Below, piece after piece: positions 1-12,599 of a stretch of DNA of 64,000 bases. Under the pieces are notes generated by a model, which was not told the origin of the DNA, did not search any database, and worked only from the letters and a program-made list of their open reading frames with translations. A program made the position numbers and the translations under genes. Positions within the stretch are counted from its first letter, which is position 1. The number at the start of each line of letters is the position of its first letter. Source of the stretch: Megalonaias nervosa (taxonomy: Eukaryota; Mollusca; Bivalvia; Unionida; Unionidae); contig JAECUM010094212.1 of assembly GCA_016617855.1 (NCBI GenBank), positions 20,777-84,776 on the forward strand, read 5' to 3'.

Positions 1-1914
1 ATATCGGGCAATTTTTGCAATGGCGCCTCAGGGATTCAGAACAATAGCGATGATGTCCACGTTGCATGTTTGTAATTTTCTTTTTTCTTTTGACAACACA
101 TATTTGCTCATCTCAGTGAAAAACGTTTTCGTGGAAAACTTGGTTAGATCCACATAGGGGATACATCGTGTTGCTGCGCTCACGAGTGTGGAAATATAAA
201 CAAGTATTTGTATATGTTAAGCGAATTTCTAAAAGGCCTTATCTTGGAAAACGTGCAATCGATCAGTTCTTTCATGCTCGGGGGGACACTGCATTGGATG
301 CAGGTCTTCAACTGCGAGATCTTTACATTTTGTACCATCTATCCGAGTTTGCAGATTATAGGGTTTAATACAACATAGGTCTAGAAACTCCTCTTCTTTC
401 GGATGCACGTTGGAACATTCAGTGGCGAGTGTCAGCATGCCCGAACACTCATTATAACATTTATATCCCTATGTTATATAGTTGATTCTAGCTAGACTCA
501 ATATAACGTTGTGCTTTTATATCATTATTTGAGAACGCAACATGTTAAACTACAAGTTCATGAAAACAACTATGCGTTTTCCGCAGGCTTGTAAATGACT
601 CTAATTAGCTATCTGTGCCCTCGAACAACAGCATCTTATCTCAGAGAATCACATCAGAGAAATACCTATTGCTGAATTACATATTGATGATAGCTCATGT
701 CGGCCACCCACTGCATAACCAAGTTCTTGTGGTCCAGTGAAAAGCAGCAAATCTGGTACAACGTAGTGAAAATCGTTCTGCGAAACCTCCAAAGCTGTCA
801 AAGATTTTACTCCGGTGCATGCCTGTCTACAACTTATGATATGCACGTGCGACATAACTGTTTGCTAAGTCAAGCAAACTTTCTTTCGAGGGTTCCTGAT
901 GACCGCTTTACCGCAAATAAACTTCAGACAATCTTAACTGGTCAAATATCATTGTACAAGTTTTCTGTATGCCGTACACCTGACTTCTAGTATGAAACAG
1001 CAGAAACATATGTCGTGGCTAAATAACATATTTTTGAATAGATATTTGCATCAAAGTTTTGTTTGTCGTAATCTGTTGTGAAGGTGAGCAATGACTGCGC
1101 TGACACACCTCTGGAACTCGTGAACAATAAATTCTTTCTGTAGCCACAATGTCCATTTAAAAAATAACTTTGCCACCAGCGACACCATCAGTACACCAAG
1201 CTATGTCATTGTTATTGGCTTTCAATGTAAAAAAATTATGCGTTGGCTTCGAAAATAACCTGTCGTAAATATATGCGAACCAAAATATAAAACAAGAATA
1301 GCATATGAAAATGGAAACAGATCGTTGTCTTCAAAGCCGTTCAAAATTAATCATGTAATTTGGGTAGACGCCAAACACAACATCTGTGCAAGCATTGTCA
1401 GGTCTGGCATAGCTATTATCAGACTACATATCCTCAAAAGCAGCCTGAGTTAGTAGATGAAATTTATAATGGACAGGATATGGATCGTCGGATCCATACA
1501 TGTGAAACATTATAGACGAGGCAGAGAGTCTGGTCCCAGAGTCTGTCGTTAACTAGAATCGATGCGGCAATGTCAAGGTTGCTCCAATATGCTACGATTT
1601 GACAACGTCTGCTGCTGAACAAAGCCATGATATCATTGTTGGCAAATCCATCTTCGGAGCCAATGGGGTAAGCATCACCATCTGCTTGTAAAAGTGTTTC
1701 ACTAATTCGTAAGAAGCCCTCACATGGAAGAAAATATCTATGTGTAGCACGAGTTCTAATGGTTTCGTTTTTTTATTAGCTCAGTATTGAAAATCTGGGA
1801 CATATGTGATATATCAACACAGGTGAGGCAATATCGAGTTCTGTAACGGGTATGTCTTTGAGATGAGCCATTATAACATGTTACATTATCAGTTTCGTCC
1901 TAAACTTGTATGCA
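1..1914. other. Non-coding flank, no gene recognised
   Basis: AT-rich sequence upstream of the LTR retrotransposon. The open frames here are short and none resembles a known protein. I see no RNA gene, no clear repeat and no obvious promoter. An exon of a host gene cannot be excluded from sequence alone. Confidence 0.5.
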
Positions 1915-3120
1915 TGTTGTCACAAAAATGTAATTACATTGCTTGAGTGTTAATTTTAAAATTCTTTTTCATTTTATTTTTGTTTCATTACATTTTATTG
2001 TAATGATAATTTTCATTGGATTTGAATATCTTTTCGGAAAAATTGGCTTGACTCGATTAGATTATAAGTTACTTCAGCACTATTTTTAGTTCATAGACTT
2101 CGTAAACATCGAGATTAAATGATTGGCTATTACCAAGGTCATTTGCGGTCCATGTGTTACCTAAATTATAAACAGCCTTTACTTTTCTATATTTTAAGTG
2201 TGGGAATTTGATTCTTACATAGGGCTATTCAAGCTACGTGTTAAATGGCATTTTTTTATTGCGCTGTTCAAGTTAGAAATCACGTAGCCTATCATGTGAA
2301 CTACCATGTGATCTAAAATCGAGGCTTAAAACAGCCATTTTCTACTCGATCTAGTCAGAGTTCCAATCTTCCACCTTGAGGGTACAAGGTGTTTATATTG
2401 TTGATGCCGGCTTGATCTGATGTTCATCTATTTTTCCTTTTTATAAATTTAATAATTCGTATTATCTAGAAAACAAAACAAGTGCTTTTCTTTATGAAAA
2501 TTCTGGGACAAAGACGTTTAGTGGAAATTTATTCTGGAATTCTAAACAGAACATTATAAATTGTGTTTCAGCGAGGATTTGTTGCCATATGTACAACGAC
2601 CTCTTCTGACGTCATCGCCTTCCATATTGGAATTTCATCGAGATTCGAACCTGGGTTCAATTAGAACTGTTTAGTGATAGGACTTATATTTTTGAATTTT
2701 AAGATTAAATTTTGGATTATATTCACAAACCGTAAGGGGGCCCCGAGTGGCCGAGTGGTCTAAAGCGCTGATCGTTACGGATCACTGCCATCTCACCTCT
2801 GTCTGCGTGAGTTCGAGTCCAGGCTCGGCTAACGTGGGTACGTGAGAAAGCCTGCCAGTAGCTTCTCGTGGGTCGGTGGTTCTTCCCGGGTTTTCCAGGG
2901 TTCTTCCTCCACCATTAATACTGGCCGCCATGTATAGCCTATCTTGTGCTGAAAAATGGCGTTAAACCCTATAACAACAACAACAACAACAACAAACCGT
3001 AAGTCCTATTTTCCATTTTTACATTGTTTTCTAGGGAAATAAATTATTTTGTTAAAATTTACAAAGCTTTTTGACTTCACTCTTTTCTTTTGTTACATTT
3101 GAACGAGCCTACACGTAACA
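1915..3120 (+). repeat. 5' LTR, enlarged by a SINE
   Basis: It is the direct-repeat partner of 8640-9570. It begins TGTTGTCAC and ends ACGTAACA, so its ends are short inverted repeats of TGTT/AACA type. Long stretches match the 3' LTR nearly base for base, such as the part following GCTTGAGTGTTA and the part around ATCTAAAATCGAGG. The main length difference is the SINE at 2737-2991. An AATAAA-containing stretch near the 3' part is shared by both LTRs and may serve as poly(A) signal. Confidence 0.9.
2725..3003 (+). mobile_element. tRNA-derived SINE with (AAC)n tail and 12-bp target duplication
   Basis: The head (about 2740-2830) looks like a Leu/Ser-type tRNA promoter, with an A box around GGCCGAGTGGTC and a B box GTTCGAGTCC. 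A unique body follows and the tail is a run of AAC triplets. The sequence ACAAACCGTAAG occurs at both 2725-2736 and 2992-3003, a perfect target-site duplication, so the inserted body is about 2737-2991. The 3' LTR lacks this insertion, so it arrived after the LTRs were established. It is a retroposon and not a working tRNA gene. Confidence 0.9.
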
Positions 3121-3129
3121 AGAGAAAAT

Positions 3130-3147
3130 ACGGGGCTCGTCCGGGAT
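3130..3147 (+). other. Primer-binding site, tRNA-Pro-like
   Basis: Nine bases after the 5' LTR comes GGGGCTCGTCCGGGAT. This matches 16 of the 18 bases of the tRNA-Pro primer site known from murine leukaemia virus; the first two bases differ. Its position just after an LTR supports a role in priming minus-strand DNA synthesis. Confidence 0.75.
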
Positions 3148-3274
3148 ATATGAAATTTGACTAAATATTTCAGAAAATGTTTTTTTTTTTAAATTTAAAT
3201 TTCCCTAGTTTTTAAAAGTACTATTTCGTTTTTTTTTTGAAATCTTTAGTGAAAACAACAGACTTTCATTCGCA

Positions 3275-3628
3275 ATGTCATTAAAAGTGGAAACTTTTCT
3301 TTTTAGTCCTACACAGGAGCAGTTGGATAGTTTGAAAAAAGATGAGTTGCTAGAATTTGCCAGAAAATACGATCTTTCTGAAGCAAAAGCTTCCTTGACG
3401 AAACAAGAAATTAAAAACATTTTGATTCAGTATTTGGTAGAGAAGGATGTTTTCAATAAAAGTGTTTTGGCTTCGGTCAGTAAGTCGGTATCAGACTCTG
3501 ACTTAAACGTAATGGAATTAATAATGAAACACAAGATGGAATTAGAGTTATTGAAGCTTGAACTTCAGAAAGAAAAAGAACAAATGCGGTTGCAATTTGA
3601 AGAGAAGCAGTTGCAATTGCGAATTGAG

Positions 3629-3723
<95 letters not shown>

Positions 3724-3857
3724 GCAGTTGCAATTAGAAGAGAAGCAATTGTATTTGCAATTTGAGAAAGAGAAGAGAGAGAGAGAGAGGCAGGAAAGAG
3801 AAAATGATAAACAAATGAAATTACAAATTGAAGAGAAGGAGAGAGAGACAGGAGAGG

Positions 3858-3926
<69 letters not shown>

Positions 3927-5240
3927 AAGATAAACAATTAGAATTTGAGATAGAGGAAAGAGAGAGACAGATGCAATTACAAGGAGAGAAGGATGAAAGG
4001 GAATTTTAAATTAGAATGTAAGAAATTGAGCCGGCAAGTAAAAAGCACATTTCCACTTCACATACAAATTCAAGTTTCGACATTACAAGAAATATTAGGT
4101 TAGTGCCTCCTTTTAGAAAAAAAGAAGTAGACAAATATTTTATTATTATGAGTGTGATGTGTGTAATTTGGATTTTTAACGTAGCTTTAACAATTTTTCA
4201 GTCATATCACTTCGATGTCTGCAGTGTGGTAGTTTATAGTAATGTCTGCCGCAGACATGTAGCATGATGTCCCACCCAGTCATACTATCCTGACACCATG
4301 CCAACCAGTCCTAACACTAACCTCTTAATGCTGAGCGCCAAGCGAAACAGCTGTTAGTACCATTTTTGTAAGTCTTTGGTATGACTCGGCCGGGGATCGA
4401 ACCCACGACCTCCCGCATTCGAGGCGGACGCTCCAACCACTAGGCCACGGGCCTGGTATATATTTATTTTGAAAAAAGTTGCTGAAAATTTGAAATGGCC
4501 AAGGGATCATTGGACTCAATTATTGCAATGTGCACTTTTTTGGCAAGGCCCGAGATATCTATGCATCCCTGTCAGTACAGCAAAATTGTGACTATGGTTT
4601 GGTTAAGGAGTGCATCTTAAAGGGGTATGCGTTAGTCCCTGAGACTTAGCGCAAAAATTCCGAAACTATAAAAAAAGAAGCTGCACAAACTTATGTTGAA
4701 TTTGCAAGAGAAAAAAAGCAGTTATTAAAGAGATGGTGCTTAGCAGAGAAAGTTGAACCCGATTATGAAAGTCTCGAACAACTTGTATTACTTGAAGACT
4801 TCATGAACTGTGTTCCTCATGACATTAAAACTTATCTTGAAGAGCATGAGATCGATAACTTGGAAAATGCTGCTCTTGCTGCTGACAAGTATTCCTTAAC
4901 TCATAAAGTTCCTGTTGTATGCAAATCATTCACTCTGCAGTCTACTGGTAGAAAGGTATTTCACCCTAATACGACTCCTTCCAGAACGCAGTCTGGCAAA
5001 ACTTCTAAACATCAAGCTTCTGATAGACTTGATTCAAAATCCTTGTCGATTCCTAAGTGTACCTATTGCAAGAAAAAAGGACACGTCATTTCTGATTGCT
5101 TCAAATTGAAATATAGGCATCAGAAGCAAGGTAGACTTATCCCAAATGCTCTTATTTCTAAGAGGTCAAGGTCACGGTCATGTATTGAAAGCAATACATT
5201 TGTTGAGTCTAATAAACCCCAGTCTGATTTTATTATGGAG
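3275..5240 (+). pseudogene. gag: Retrotransposon gag (broken)
   Basis: The first open segment (3275-4009) starts with a SAP-like helical region (residues ~10-60) and runs into a long coiled-coil-like tract rich in Glu-Arg. Two pure (GA)n microsatellites, near 3637-3717 and 3855-3912, encode alternating E and R. A stop at 4009 and a SINE at about 4140-4460 then interrupt the gene. Capsid-like sequence resumes near 4470, containing KWPRDHW and ending near ILKGYALVPE. A CCHC zinc knuckle (CTYCKKKGHVISDC) lies at about 5058-5100. Such a knuckle identifies nucleocapsid, the RNA-binding part of Gag. The reading frame is broken several times, so no full product can be made. Confidence 0.8.
4140..4460 (-). 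mobile_element. tRNA-derived SINE, minus orientation, inside gag
   Basis: Read on the minus strand it begins with a tRNA-like head (GGTTCGATCCCCGGCCGAGT as B box) and continues into a conserved central part (GGTACTAACAGCTGTTTCGC, then CTCAGCATTAAGAGGTTAG). The same family is present in plus orientation at 62905-63420, and its tail is present at 56910-57000. It splits the gag coding region: KKEVDKYF lies before it and KVAENLKW after it. AT-rich bases on both sides are similar but I could not fix an exact target duplication. Confidence 0.8.
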
Positions 5241-5600
5241 AATTATGAACCATTCATGTCGAAGGGTTCTATATCACTCTTGGGTGATTTGGCCAATCCT
5301 ATCCCCATTAAAATTTTAAGGGATACAGGAGCTTCTCAGAGTCTTTTATTATCAGGTACTTTACCTTTTTCTGAGAGGTCCTGTTCAAATGAGAGTGTTC
5401 TCATTCAGGGAGTGGAGTGCGGCTTTGTTAATGTTCTTCTGCATTCTGTAAAGATGTCATCGGACTTGGTTCAGGACCTGTGACAGTCGGTATTGTGTCT
5501 ACTTTACACGTTGAGGGCATTCATTTGTTACCAGGCAACGACCTAGCAGGAGACAAGGTTGTGGTTAATCCACTTGTAACTGACAAGCCTTCTTTGGATC
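5241..5600 (+). pseudogene. Retroviral-type aspartic protease (broken)
   Basis: The segment ILRDTGASQSLLL near 5312-5350 holds the DTGA active-site motif of retropepsins. The C-terminal part (LLPGNDLAGDKV, about 5528-5565) is the usual end of the gypsy protease fold. A one-base frameshift near 5470 separates the two parts. It follows the zinc knuckle directly, as in a Gag-Pol order. The enzyme would cleave the Gag-Pol polyprotein; this copy is not functional. Confidence 0.8.
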
Positions 5601-7170
5601 AGAAATTTGATCCGTTTGAAAAAGAATGCCCTGATTTATACCCAGCTTGTGCAGTTACAAGAGATATGGCAAAGAAAGCTCTTGAGAATGATTTTGATAA
5701 GGAAAGTATTCCTTTAGCTGACACCTGCATTGGTCAGACTTTTGATGACGTCACTTTCACTCCTAATTTGGCTCAATCAAAAGATATTGATCACAGTGAT
5801 CCTCTTTTAAATACTCATTCTCTTTTATCTAATCAGGGTGATAAACGACAATCATTTGTCGTCGAACAGGAAAAAGACCCCGTGATCTCCTGTTTGTTTC
5901 AGAGGGCCATTAGTGAAACTGAAGCCACTGAGGTACCTCTCTGCTATTACATTAAAAATGGAATTCTTATGAGAAAATGGAGACCTCCCGATATTGCTGC
6001 TAGTGACGAATAGTCAGTGAACTATGAGATTGTAGTTCCAAAATCTTATAGACAGGAAATACTTAGTGTCGGCCATGAAATTCCTCTGGCTGGTCATTTA
6101 GGGATAAATAAAACGTATCACAAGATTTGGACTCACTTTTATTGGCCAAAAATCAAACGTGATGTTTGAATTTTTGTAGGTCTTGTCATACTTGTCAAAT
6201 GGTAGGAAAAGGCAATGAGAAGATTTCTAAGGCTCATCTGTAACCTATTCCTGCATTTGACGAACGATTTAGCAGAATTATGGTAGATTGTGTTGGTCTC
6301 TTACCTGAAACCAAGGCAGGCAACCAATATTTGTTGACAATTATGTGTGCGTCAACAAGATTCCCAGAGTCAATTCCTTTGAGGAATATTAAAACAAACA
6401 CCATAATAAAAGCTTTGATAAAGTTTTTTTTTATTACTCAATTTGGCCTTCCCAAATCTGTCCAATCGGATCAAGGGTCAAATTTTATGTCTGGAATTTT
6501 CCAGCAAGCTATGCACGAATTAGGCATTCAATAATTTAAATCTTCTTCTTCCCACACTGAGAGCCATTGGGGCTTTAGAAAGATTTCATCAGACTTTGAA
6601 GAATAATATTCGATCATATTGCTTTGATACGAGTAAAGATTGGGATGAAGGCATTCATTTACTTTTGTTTGCTGTTAGGGAGTCCGTGCAAGAAGTTTTT
6701 GGATTCAGTGCCTTTTAACTAGATTTCGGACATATTGTGTGTGGACCATTGAAGTTGTTGAAAGAAAAACTTCATTCTAATGAAGAGACTGAGCTCAATC
6801 TTCTTGAATATGTTTCTGATTTTAAATACAATTTGTCAAAGGCATGTGAGGTTGCAAGAGCAAATCTGCACTCTACTTAGTCGAGAATGAAATCAAGATA
6901 TGATATAAACTCAAGGGATAGGAGTTTTCAGCCTGGTGATATAGTTCTAGCTGTCTTGCCCATTCCACAAAATCGCCTTCAGGCCAAGTATTATGGTCCA
7001 TACACGGTTGAAAAGAAAGCAAATGATTTAAATTACAGCATAAATACTCCTGGTACGCGAAAACAAAAACAACTTTGCCACATTAACATGTTAAAGAAGT
7101 ATATTGAAAGAGATAGCCAACTAAATCATGCAATTAATTTATTTGTACCTCTCTCAAAAATTGAGAATTT
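5601..7170 (+). pseudogene. Integrase with HHCC finger, core and GPY/F module (broken)
   Basis: After a linker, the zinc finger is seen as HEIPLAGHLGINKTYH (about 6080-6125) and CRSCHTC (about 6175-6195), in different frames. The catalytic core has the first Asp in MVDCVGLLP, the second in SDQGSNF and the Glu in ALERFHQTLK near 6572-6602. The C-terminal part includes YYGPYTV, the GPY/F signature of gypsy-type integrases. Several stops and frameshifts break it. It lies upstream of the reverse transcriptase, which is the reverse of the normal gypsy order. Confidence 0.85.
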
Positions 7171-8510
7171 AAATGAAGAAATTCAATTGGACTCTGTTGG
7201 TCTTGGAGCAACAAATCTTCGGAATTCGGAAATTATGAAAAATCTGGACCAGAAACTTCTACGTTTACAACAACAAGAAAGAAATGAACTTAAACAGTTA
7301 TTCTTCGAATATGAGCACCTGCTTCCAGATATTACTACAAGGACAAACACAATTTGTCATGACGCTGAAATTGTAGATTGAAAACCTGTGAAACAACACC
7401 CATACAGGATGAACCCTTTCAAACAGGAATACTTGCAAAAGGAAATTCAGTATTTGCTGGAGAACGATTTCATAGAGCCCAGTAAAAGTGACTGGAGTTC
7501 ACGATGTATACTTGTTCCGAAGCCAGAATAAACTTTCCGTATGTGCACTGATTATAGGAAGGTGAACAGTGTGACAAAAACAGATTCATTTCCATTACCA
7601 AGAAACGATGATTGTATTGATAAAACTGGAAATGCCAAGTACGTCACCAAATTTGACCTTCTGAAAGGATTTTGGCAAATTCCACTAACGGAATGCTGTT
7701 CGAGATAAAGGGTTCCCCAAGTGCCTTTCTCCGCTTGATGAATATGATTACCTCTGGTCTAGATAATTGTTATGCTTACTTTCGATGATGTCATCATCTA
7801 CAACGACACCTGGAAAGAACATCTAGTCACGATTCGGAAATTCTTTGAAAGACTCACTGATGCAAATTTGACAATCAATTTCCCTAAAAGTGAGTTCTGC
7901 CATGCTTGTGTAACTTTTCTAGGACATATTGTGGGACATGGTCAAGTTAAACCTATAGATGCTAAGGTCAAGGCTATCTCTGATTTCCCCGTGCCTGTCA
8001 GTAAAAAGCAACTGATGCGAATTTTGAGTATGGCCGGATACTATCGAAAGTTTTGTTCCAATTGTACTAATATTGCTGAACCTCTGACAATCTTGTTGAG
8101 TAATAAAAACAAGTTTCTTTGGACTGAAAAATGTCAGGAGGCTTTTGATAGATTAAAAGCCATAATCAAAAGTGCACCAGTTCTCACAGCTCCAGATTTC
8201 AATCAATCTTTTAATTTATCTGTGGATGCAAGTGATGTTGGGGTTGGAGCAGTATTGATTCAAGAAGATAGAAATGGTGTTCATCAACCAGTGTGCTATT
8301 TCTGTAAGAAATTAAATAAGCACCAAATCACTCAACAATCGAGAAGGAATGTTTGGCTTTAATATTGGCATTGCAGCGTTTTGAAGTTTACATTAGCTCA
8401 GCTCCTTCTCAAAGATTATTAAGGTGGAGTTTGTTTTCACAAGAATATAATCTTAAAATCAGGCACATCAAAGGAAAAGACAATTTGATTGATTTCCTTG
8501 TATAAACATA
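7171..8510 (+). pseudogene. Reverse transcriptase and RNase H (broken)
   Basis: The connector from integrase leads into RT finger and palm motifs: HPYRMNPFKQEYLQKE, FRMCTDYRKVN and KFDLLKGFWQIPL. The catalytic box is read as FDDVIIYND after a frameshift near 7770. RT thumb and connection follow (FLGHIVGHGQVKP, MAGYYRKFC). RNase H begins with SVDASDVGVGAVL near 8219. Its end (RHIKGKDNLIDFL) is preceded by an apparent deletion near 8395. The region ends shortly before the purine tract and 3' LTR, and no envelope gene is visible. Confidence 0.88.
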
Positions 8511-8631
8511 TTATTTAATGTATACTTTGTATAATTCATAAGAGTTTTCGTATGTGATTTGTTTTACCTCATGTATAATTTACATATGGTAAAAAGAAAG
8601 CTTTATTATATAAATCTTTCTTTTCCTTTAT

Positions 8632-8639
8632 GGGGGAAG
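8632..8639 (+). other. Polypurine tract
   Basis: GGGGGAAG lies immediately before the 3' LTR, where plus-strand priming of retroelement DNA occurs. Position and composition are the only evidence. Confidence 0.65.
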
Positions 8640-9570
8640 TGTTACGAATATGTAATTAAATTGCTTGTGTGTTAGTTTTAAAATTCTTTTTTATTTTATG
8701 TTTGTTTCATTACATTTTATTGTAATGATAATTTTCATTGGGTTTGAATATCTTTTCGGAAAATTGGCTTGACTCTATTAGATTATAAGTTACTTCAGCA
8801 CTATTTTTAGTTCATAGATTTCGTAAACATTGAGATAAAAGGATTGGCTGTTACCAAGGTCATTTTCGGCCGACGTGTTAGCTAAATTATAAGCAGTCTT
8901 TCTTTTTTAAAATATTTTCAGTGTGGGAATTTGATTCTTACATAGGGTTATTCAAGCTACGTGTTAAATGGCATTTTTTTTTATTGCGCTGTTCAAGTTA
9001 GAAATCACGTAGCCTATCATGTGAACTACCATGTGATCTAAAATCGAGGCTTAAAACAGCCATTTTCTATTTGATATAGTCAGAGTTGCATTCTTCCACC
9101 TTGAGGGTACAAGGTGTTTATATTGCTGATGCCGGCTTGATCTGAAGTTTATCTATTTTTTTAATTTAATAATTCGTATTCTCTAGAAAACAAAACAAGT
9201 GCTTTTCTTTATGAAAATTCTGGGACAAAGACGTTTAGTGGAAATTTATTCTGGAATTCTAAACAGAACATTATAAATTGTGTTTCAACGAGGATTTGTT
9301 GCCATTTGTACAACGACCTCATCTGACGTCATCGCCTTCCATATTGGAATTTCATCGTGATTCGAACCAGGATTGAATTAGAACTCTTTAGTGATAGGAC
9401 TTCTTTTTTCAATTTTAAGATTAAATTTTGGATTATATTCACAAACTGTAAGTCCTATTTTCTAATTCTACATTGTTTTCTAAGGAAATAAATTATTTTT
9501 GTCAAAATTTACAAAGCTTGTTGACTTAACTCTTTTCTTTTGTTACATTTGTACAAGCCTACACTCAACA
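8640..9570 (+). repeat. 3' LTR
   Basis: It begins TGTTACGAATATG and ends ACTCAACA, and is a direct-repeat partner of 1915-3120 without the SINE. The pair has accumulated many single-base differences and small indels, consistent with an old insertion. Confidence 0.9.
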
Positions 9571-12452
9571 ATGTCTACGATCGACTCATGTAGATGTTGT
9601 TGAGGGGCTTCTTTGATGATTTTATTGACCCGGGTGGAACTTGCTGCAGTTGACTGAAGCTCGTCCGTTTTTGGTACTAGGGCTACATATCGTCGTACTC
9701 CAATCGACTGAAATGTTTGAGACACCAAAATCTTCCTCTTGTCCGCGGTCTTTTGATGCTCGAAGTCGGCATGGAAGATATTCAAGTCTGTCCGGAGTAG
9801 TCGCGATCCGAGAAGCTAAAGGAATTTCTGAGAGGACACAAATAAAAAAAAAAAAAATTAAGAAGTCATGCTCGTTAAAGTTATTCTGTCAACCCTAAAC
9901 TGAATCTTCCGCGCATGTCAAATGCGAATATGTCCTCCTCCCATTTGATCATTTCGCTGACTGGCTAGCTAAATGCCACTTAATGCCGTAAGCTTTCTCA
10001 GGAGTTTGTTCAAGCTGAAATTTATACATTTCAGCGTGCAGCTGACCCAGCCGTTAGGTCATGTATTTTTCATGTTGTTGGGAATAACACTTATTTATGC
10101 ATGTCCAGCTGAAGCTTGCTGTTGGCTCGTATCCTATTGCAGTGATCGCAAACGTTGGAGCTTTAAGCTGCGCTAGAGGTATTACCTATCGATTCCAAAT
10201 GATCTATCTCAGATTCATCAACCAATGGCAGCGGAAATCCTACCAACCTCATCACGGAACATGCTCATGTCGCGGATAACCTCTACCCATTTAATATACT
10301 CCTCAGCAGGGATTTTGACGTCTTACAATATTGGAGGTTCCGTTTCCCCGTCGCATCAGATATCAATTTAGCACAACCAACATGGGACTTGTTCAGCAAC
10401 GTGCGATGTATTCATTTGAACCGAGTGATTTCGTTTTATAGTTGAATGTCACGGGAACATTCTGAATTTCAAAGTCAAATGATATTTTTCTCCTTTATTG
10501 TATGCTGACCGTCGTTGAATTTCAGAACGTTCCTGTCACATTCTAGTATGATCGTATGCAGCGGCTACCGCTGACCTCTCCGCAGTAAAAGCATGGTCGT
10601 TAGGCACCGTTTGTGTTCTGATGTCCTGAATGCATGGATGCATAGTAGCCACATAAATTTTCTTCCGTACATATATTATTCGGGAAAAATATTTTATACA
10701 CCGGGAACGGTGTTGTCCGTCTGGGTCGTCCATGTTGCTCAACAACAGCAGATCTGTAAGTTTAATCCGCTCGCTTTCATGTTCTACCAAGTGTACACAT
10801 TAACGGCACTCTCGCGGTTAAGTGATTCAAACTTTTCGATGCCAGTCAGTTGAAATGGAATTTTAATGTTATCAAATTCAAGTATACTCTGGTGATGCTG
10901 GTAATTTTTTAGACTGATCTATATAATGACGTACATGATGCAACGTGGTCAAGATGGCCCATTGAAAACATTGCTTCTCGTGGTGTTTTATTTTTGTCAT
11001 TGTTTGCGGCTGAAAATACTCCGATGTTGGAAAAAATGTATCCTTGAAACGCTTGTGAGGGAGACACCAACTCGAATATCCATACTAATGACAAGAGTCC
11101 ACACAGAATCTCCACGGGTGTAATCATCAAACCATTTAAGAATTGTTTCAAAGCATATTTTAATTTTATCATTCAGGGTATTAATATTTTCCTGGTTGAA
11201 GATTTGAAGGGCAACACTGCAAATAAAACCGCGTGAGCTTTGTACCTGTAGATGGAACGAGTAGTACACGTGTTAACAGGCGGTATAATAAAGTCCGCAA
11301 CTAAAGTATTATTTATTTTGGACAGTGCTTTAGCATTGATATTCTTAGCGTCCTTTCTTGGTTTGTTTGAGTGTGGGAATGATTGTTCGACAATCATCGA
11401 ATCACTGATGCGCTCGTGCAACTTAACCTCGGGGATTTTAGCTCGTTGGCGTACATACGCAGTAGCCCCGGCGACGATAATGGTTACCATACGACAACAG
11501 TCTTGTTATTCAACGACCACGTGCGATTTCGGCATGCTGGGCCCAATAAGAATTTTGTATTTGTAACTGTGCCGATTTTGTGAACTTCCCATAGGGCAAG
11601 TAAGTCGGTTTCACTGGGCCTCTCATTATCCTTAGTTCACTGTGTTACACGAATTGCTTAATTTAACTCACAGTTTGCTCTGGAGTAAATTACATTTCAG
11701 CCAGCCGTGGCTCATCTGAACGGATTCCCACTAATAGAAGTATATCTGCTTTTCTTGCTCCTCTTGATATCCTTATTCCAGGGTCTCGCGCGAATGGCTT
11801 TAGCCAATTCACATTAGATATACTTTTAATAATAATGATCATTTATCTAACTACTTTTCGTGAAATGAAGTGTTCGCAAAATTAGATTCCTTTATTAACT
11901 CCTCTGATCCTTGATGTTATCTAATTGAATTATACAATTTTTTTTTCAACTGTTTCGATGCTGACAGCATCTTGGTTTTATCCTCAACGGCGTCGACATT
12001 TATGCTGGCGACACTTTGCCGATAATTTTCAAGGCGGATCCTCATAATTTGCATAGCGGATCATGCGACTTGTGTCCGATACCGCATTTAAGACAGGCTG
12101 GAGAGCAGGTAGCAACACGTAACACAAGTGTGCGAGATATGTAGTATTGACAACTACATGTTACGCCGCAAAGTTCCATCTTTTCGAGACAAACATCTTT
12201 GCATCAGTTAAATATATTAGACCATATTAAATATTTTATACCATTAGCCAGCAAGGAAACAACTGCTGTCGCCCAGATGATACTGTAAAAGTCACTCAAT
12301 AGCAAAGCAATTTCCCAACTATTTATGTTATTAGCTTAATGCATGAATCTATTTCAAAAGCATTATAGCAATAATAATTAGTCAGATTTATTTTAAACCA
12401 AATGACTTGGAAATTGGAATGCAAGAGTAGGCTGTTGCATTTTTCAGTTTAA

Positions 12453-12527
<75 letters not shown>

Positions 12528-12599
12528 CGTTGCAAACTTTTGGCAACATCATTTTGTTTCTGTGCATATCTCCGTTGACCGTGTGTATGTTTACAGGAC
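9571..12599. other. Non-coding spacer
   Basis: No gene is recognised. A minus-strand reading at 9571-9785 looks mildly protein-like but matches nothing I know and is only about 70 residues. A (TA)n run lies at 12455-12523. The rest is AT-rich and featureless to me. Confidence 0.45.
12455..12523. repeat. (TA)n microsatellite
   Basis: About 34 uninterrupted AT dinucleotides. Confidence 0.98.

Larger units (their letters stand above)
1915..9570 (+). mobile_element. Decayed LTR retrotransposon, Gmr1-like Ty3/gypsy with integrase before RT
   Basis: Two long direct repeats (1915-3120 and 8640-9570) bound a broken coding region that reads gag, protease, integrase, reverse transcriptase, RNase H. 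A tRNA-Pro-like primer site follows the 5' LTR and a short purine tract precedes the 3' LTR. Ordinary gypsy elements place integrase last. Integrase ahead of RT with gypsy-type motifs (GPY/F module, zinc-knuckle gag) is the arrangement described for the Gmr1 group. The five bases on each side (ATGCA and ATGTC) agree only in part, so the target duplication is eroded or lost. Many stops and frameshifts and a SINE in gag show that it is a fossil. Confidence 0.87.

Noticed and set aside
2737..2830. tRNA gene at the start of the first SINE, and similar heads at 4350-4450 and 62930-62980
   Set aside because: Each is followed by a SINE body, one has a target duplication, and the tRNA folds are incomplete; they are retroposon promoters.
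1910..9575. Clean target duplication for the LTR element
   Set aside because: ATGCA and ATGTC share only three leading bases, so I do not claim one.
9543..9785. Minus-strand protein-like frame at the 3' LTR border
   Set aside because: It runs partly into the LTR, is short and has no recognised motif.
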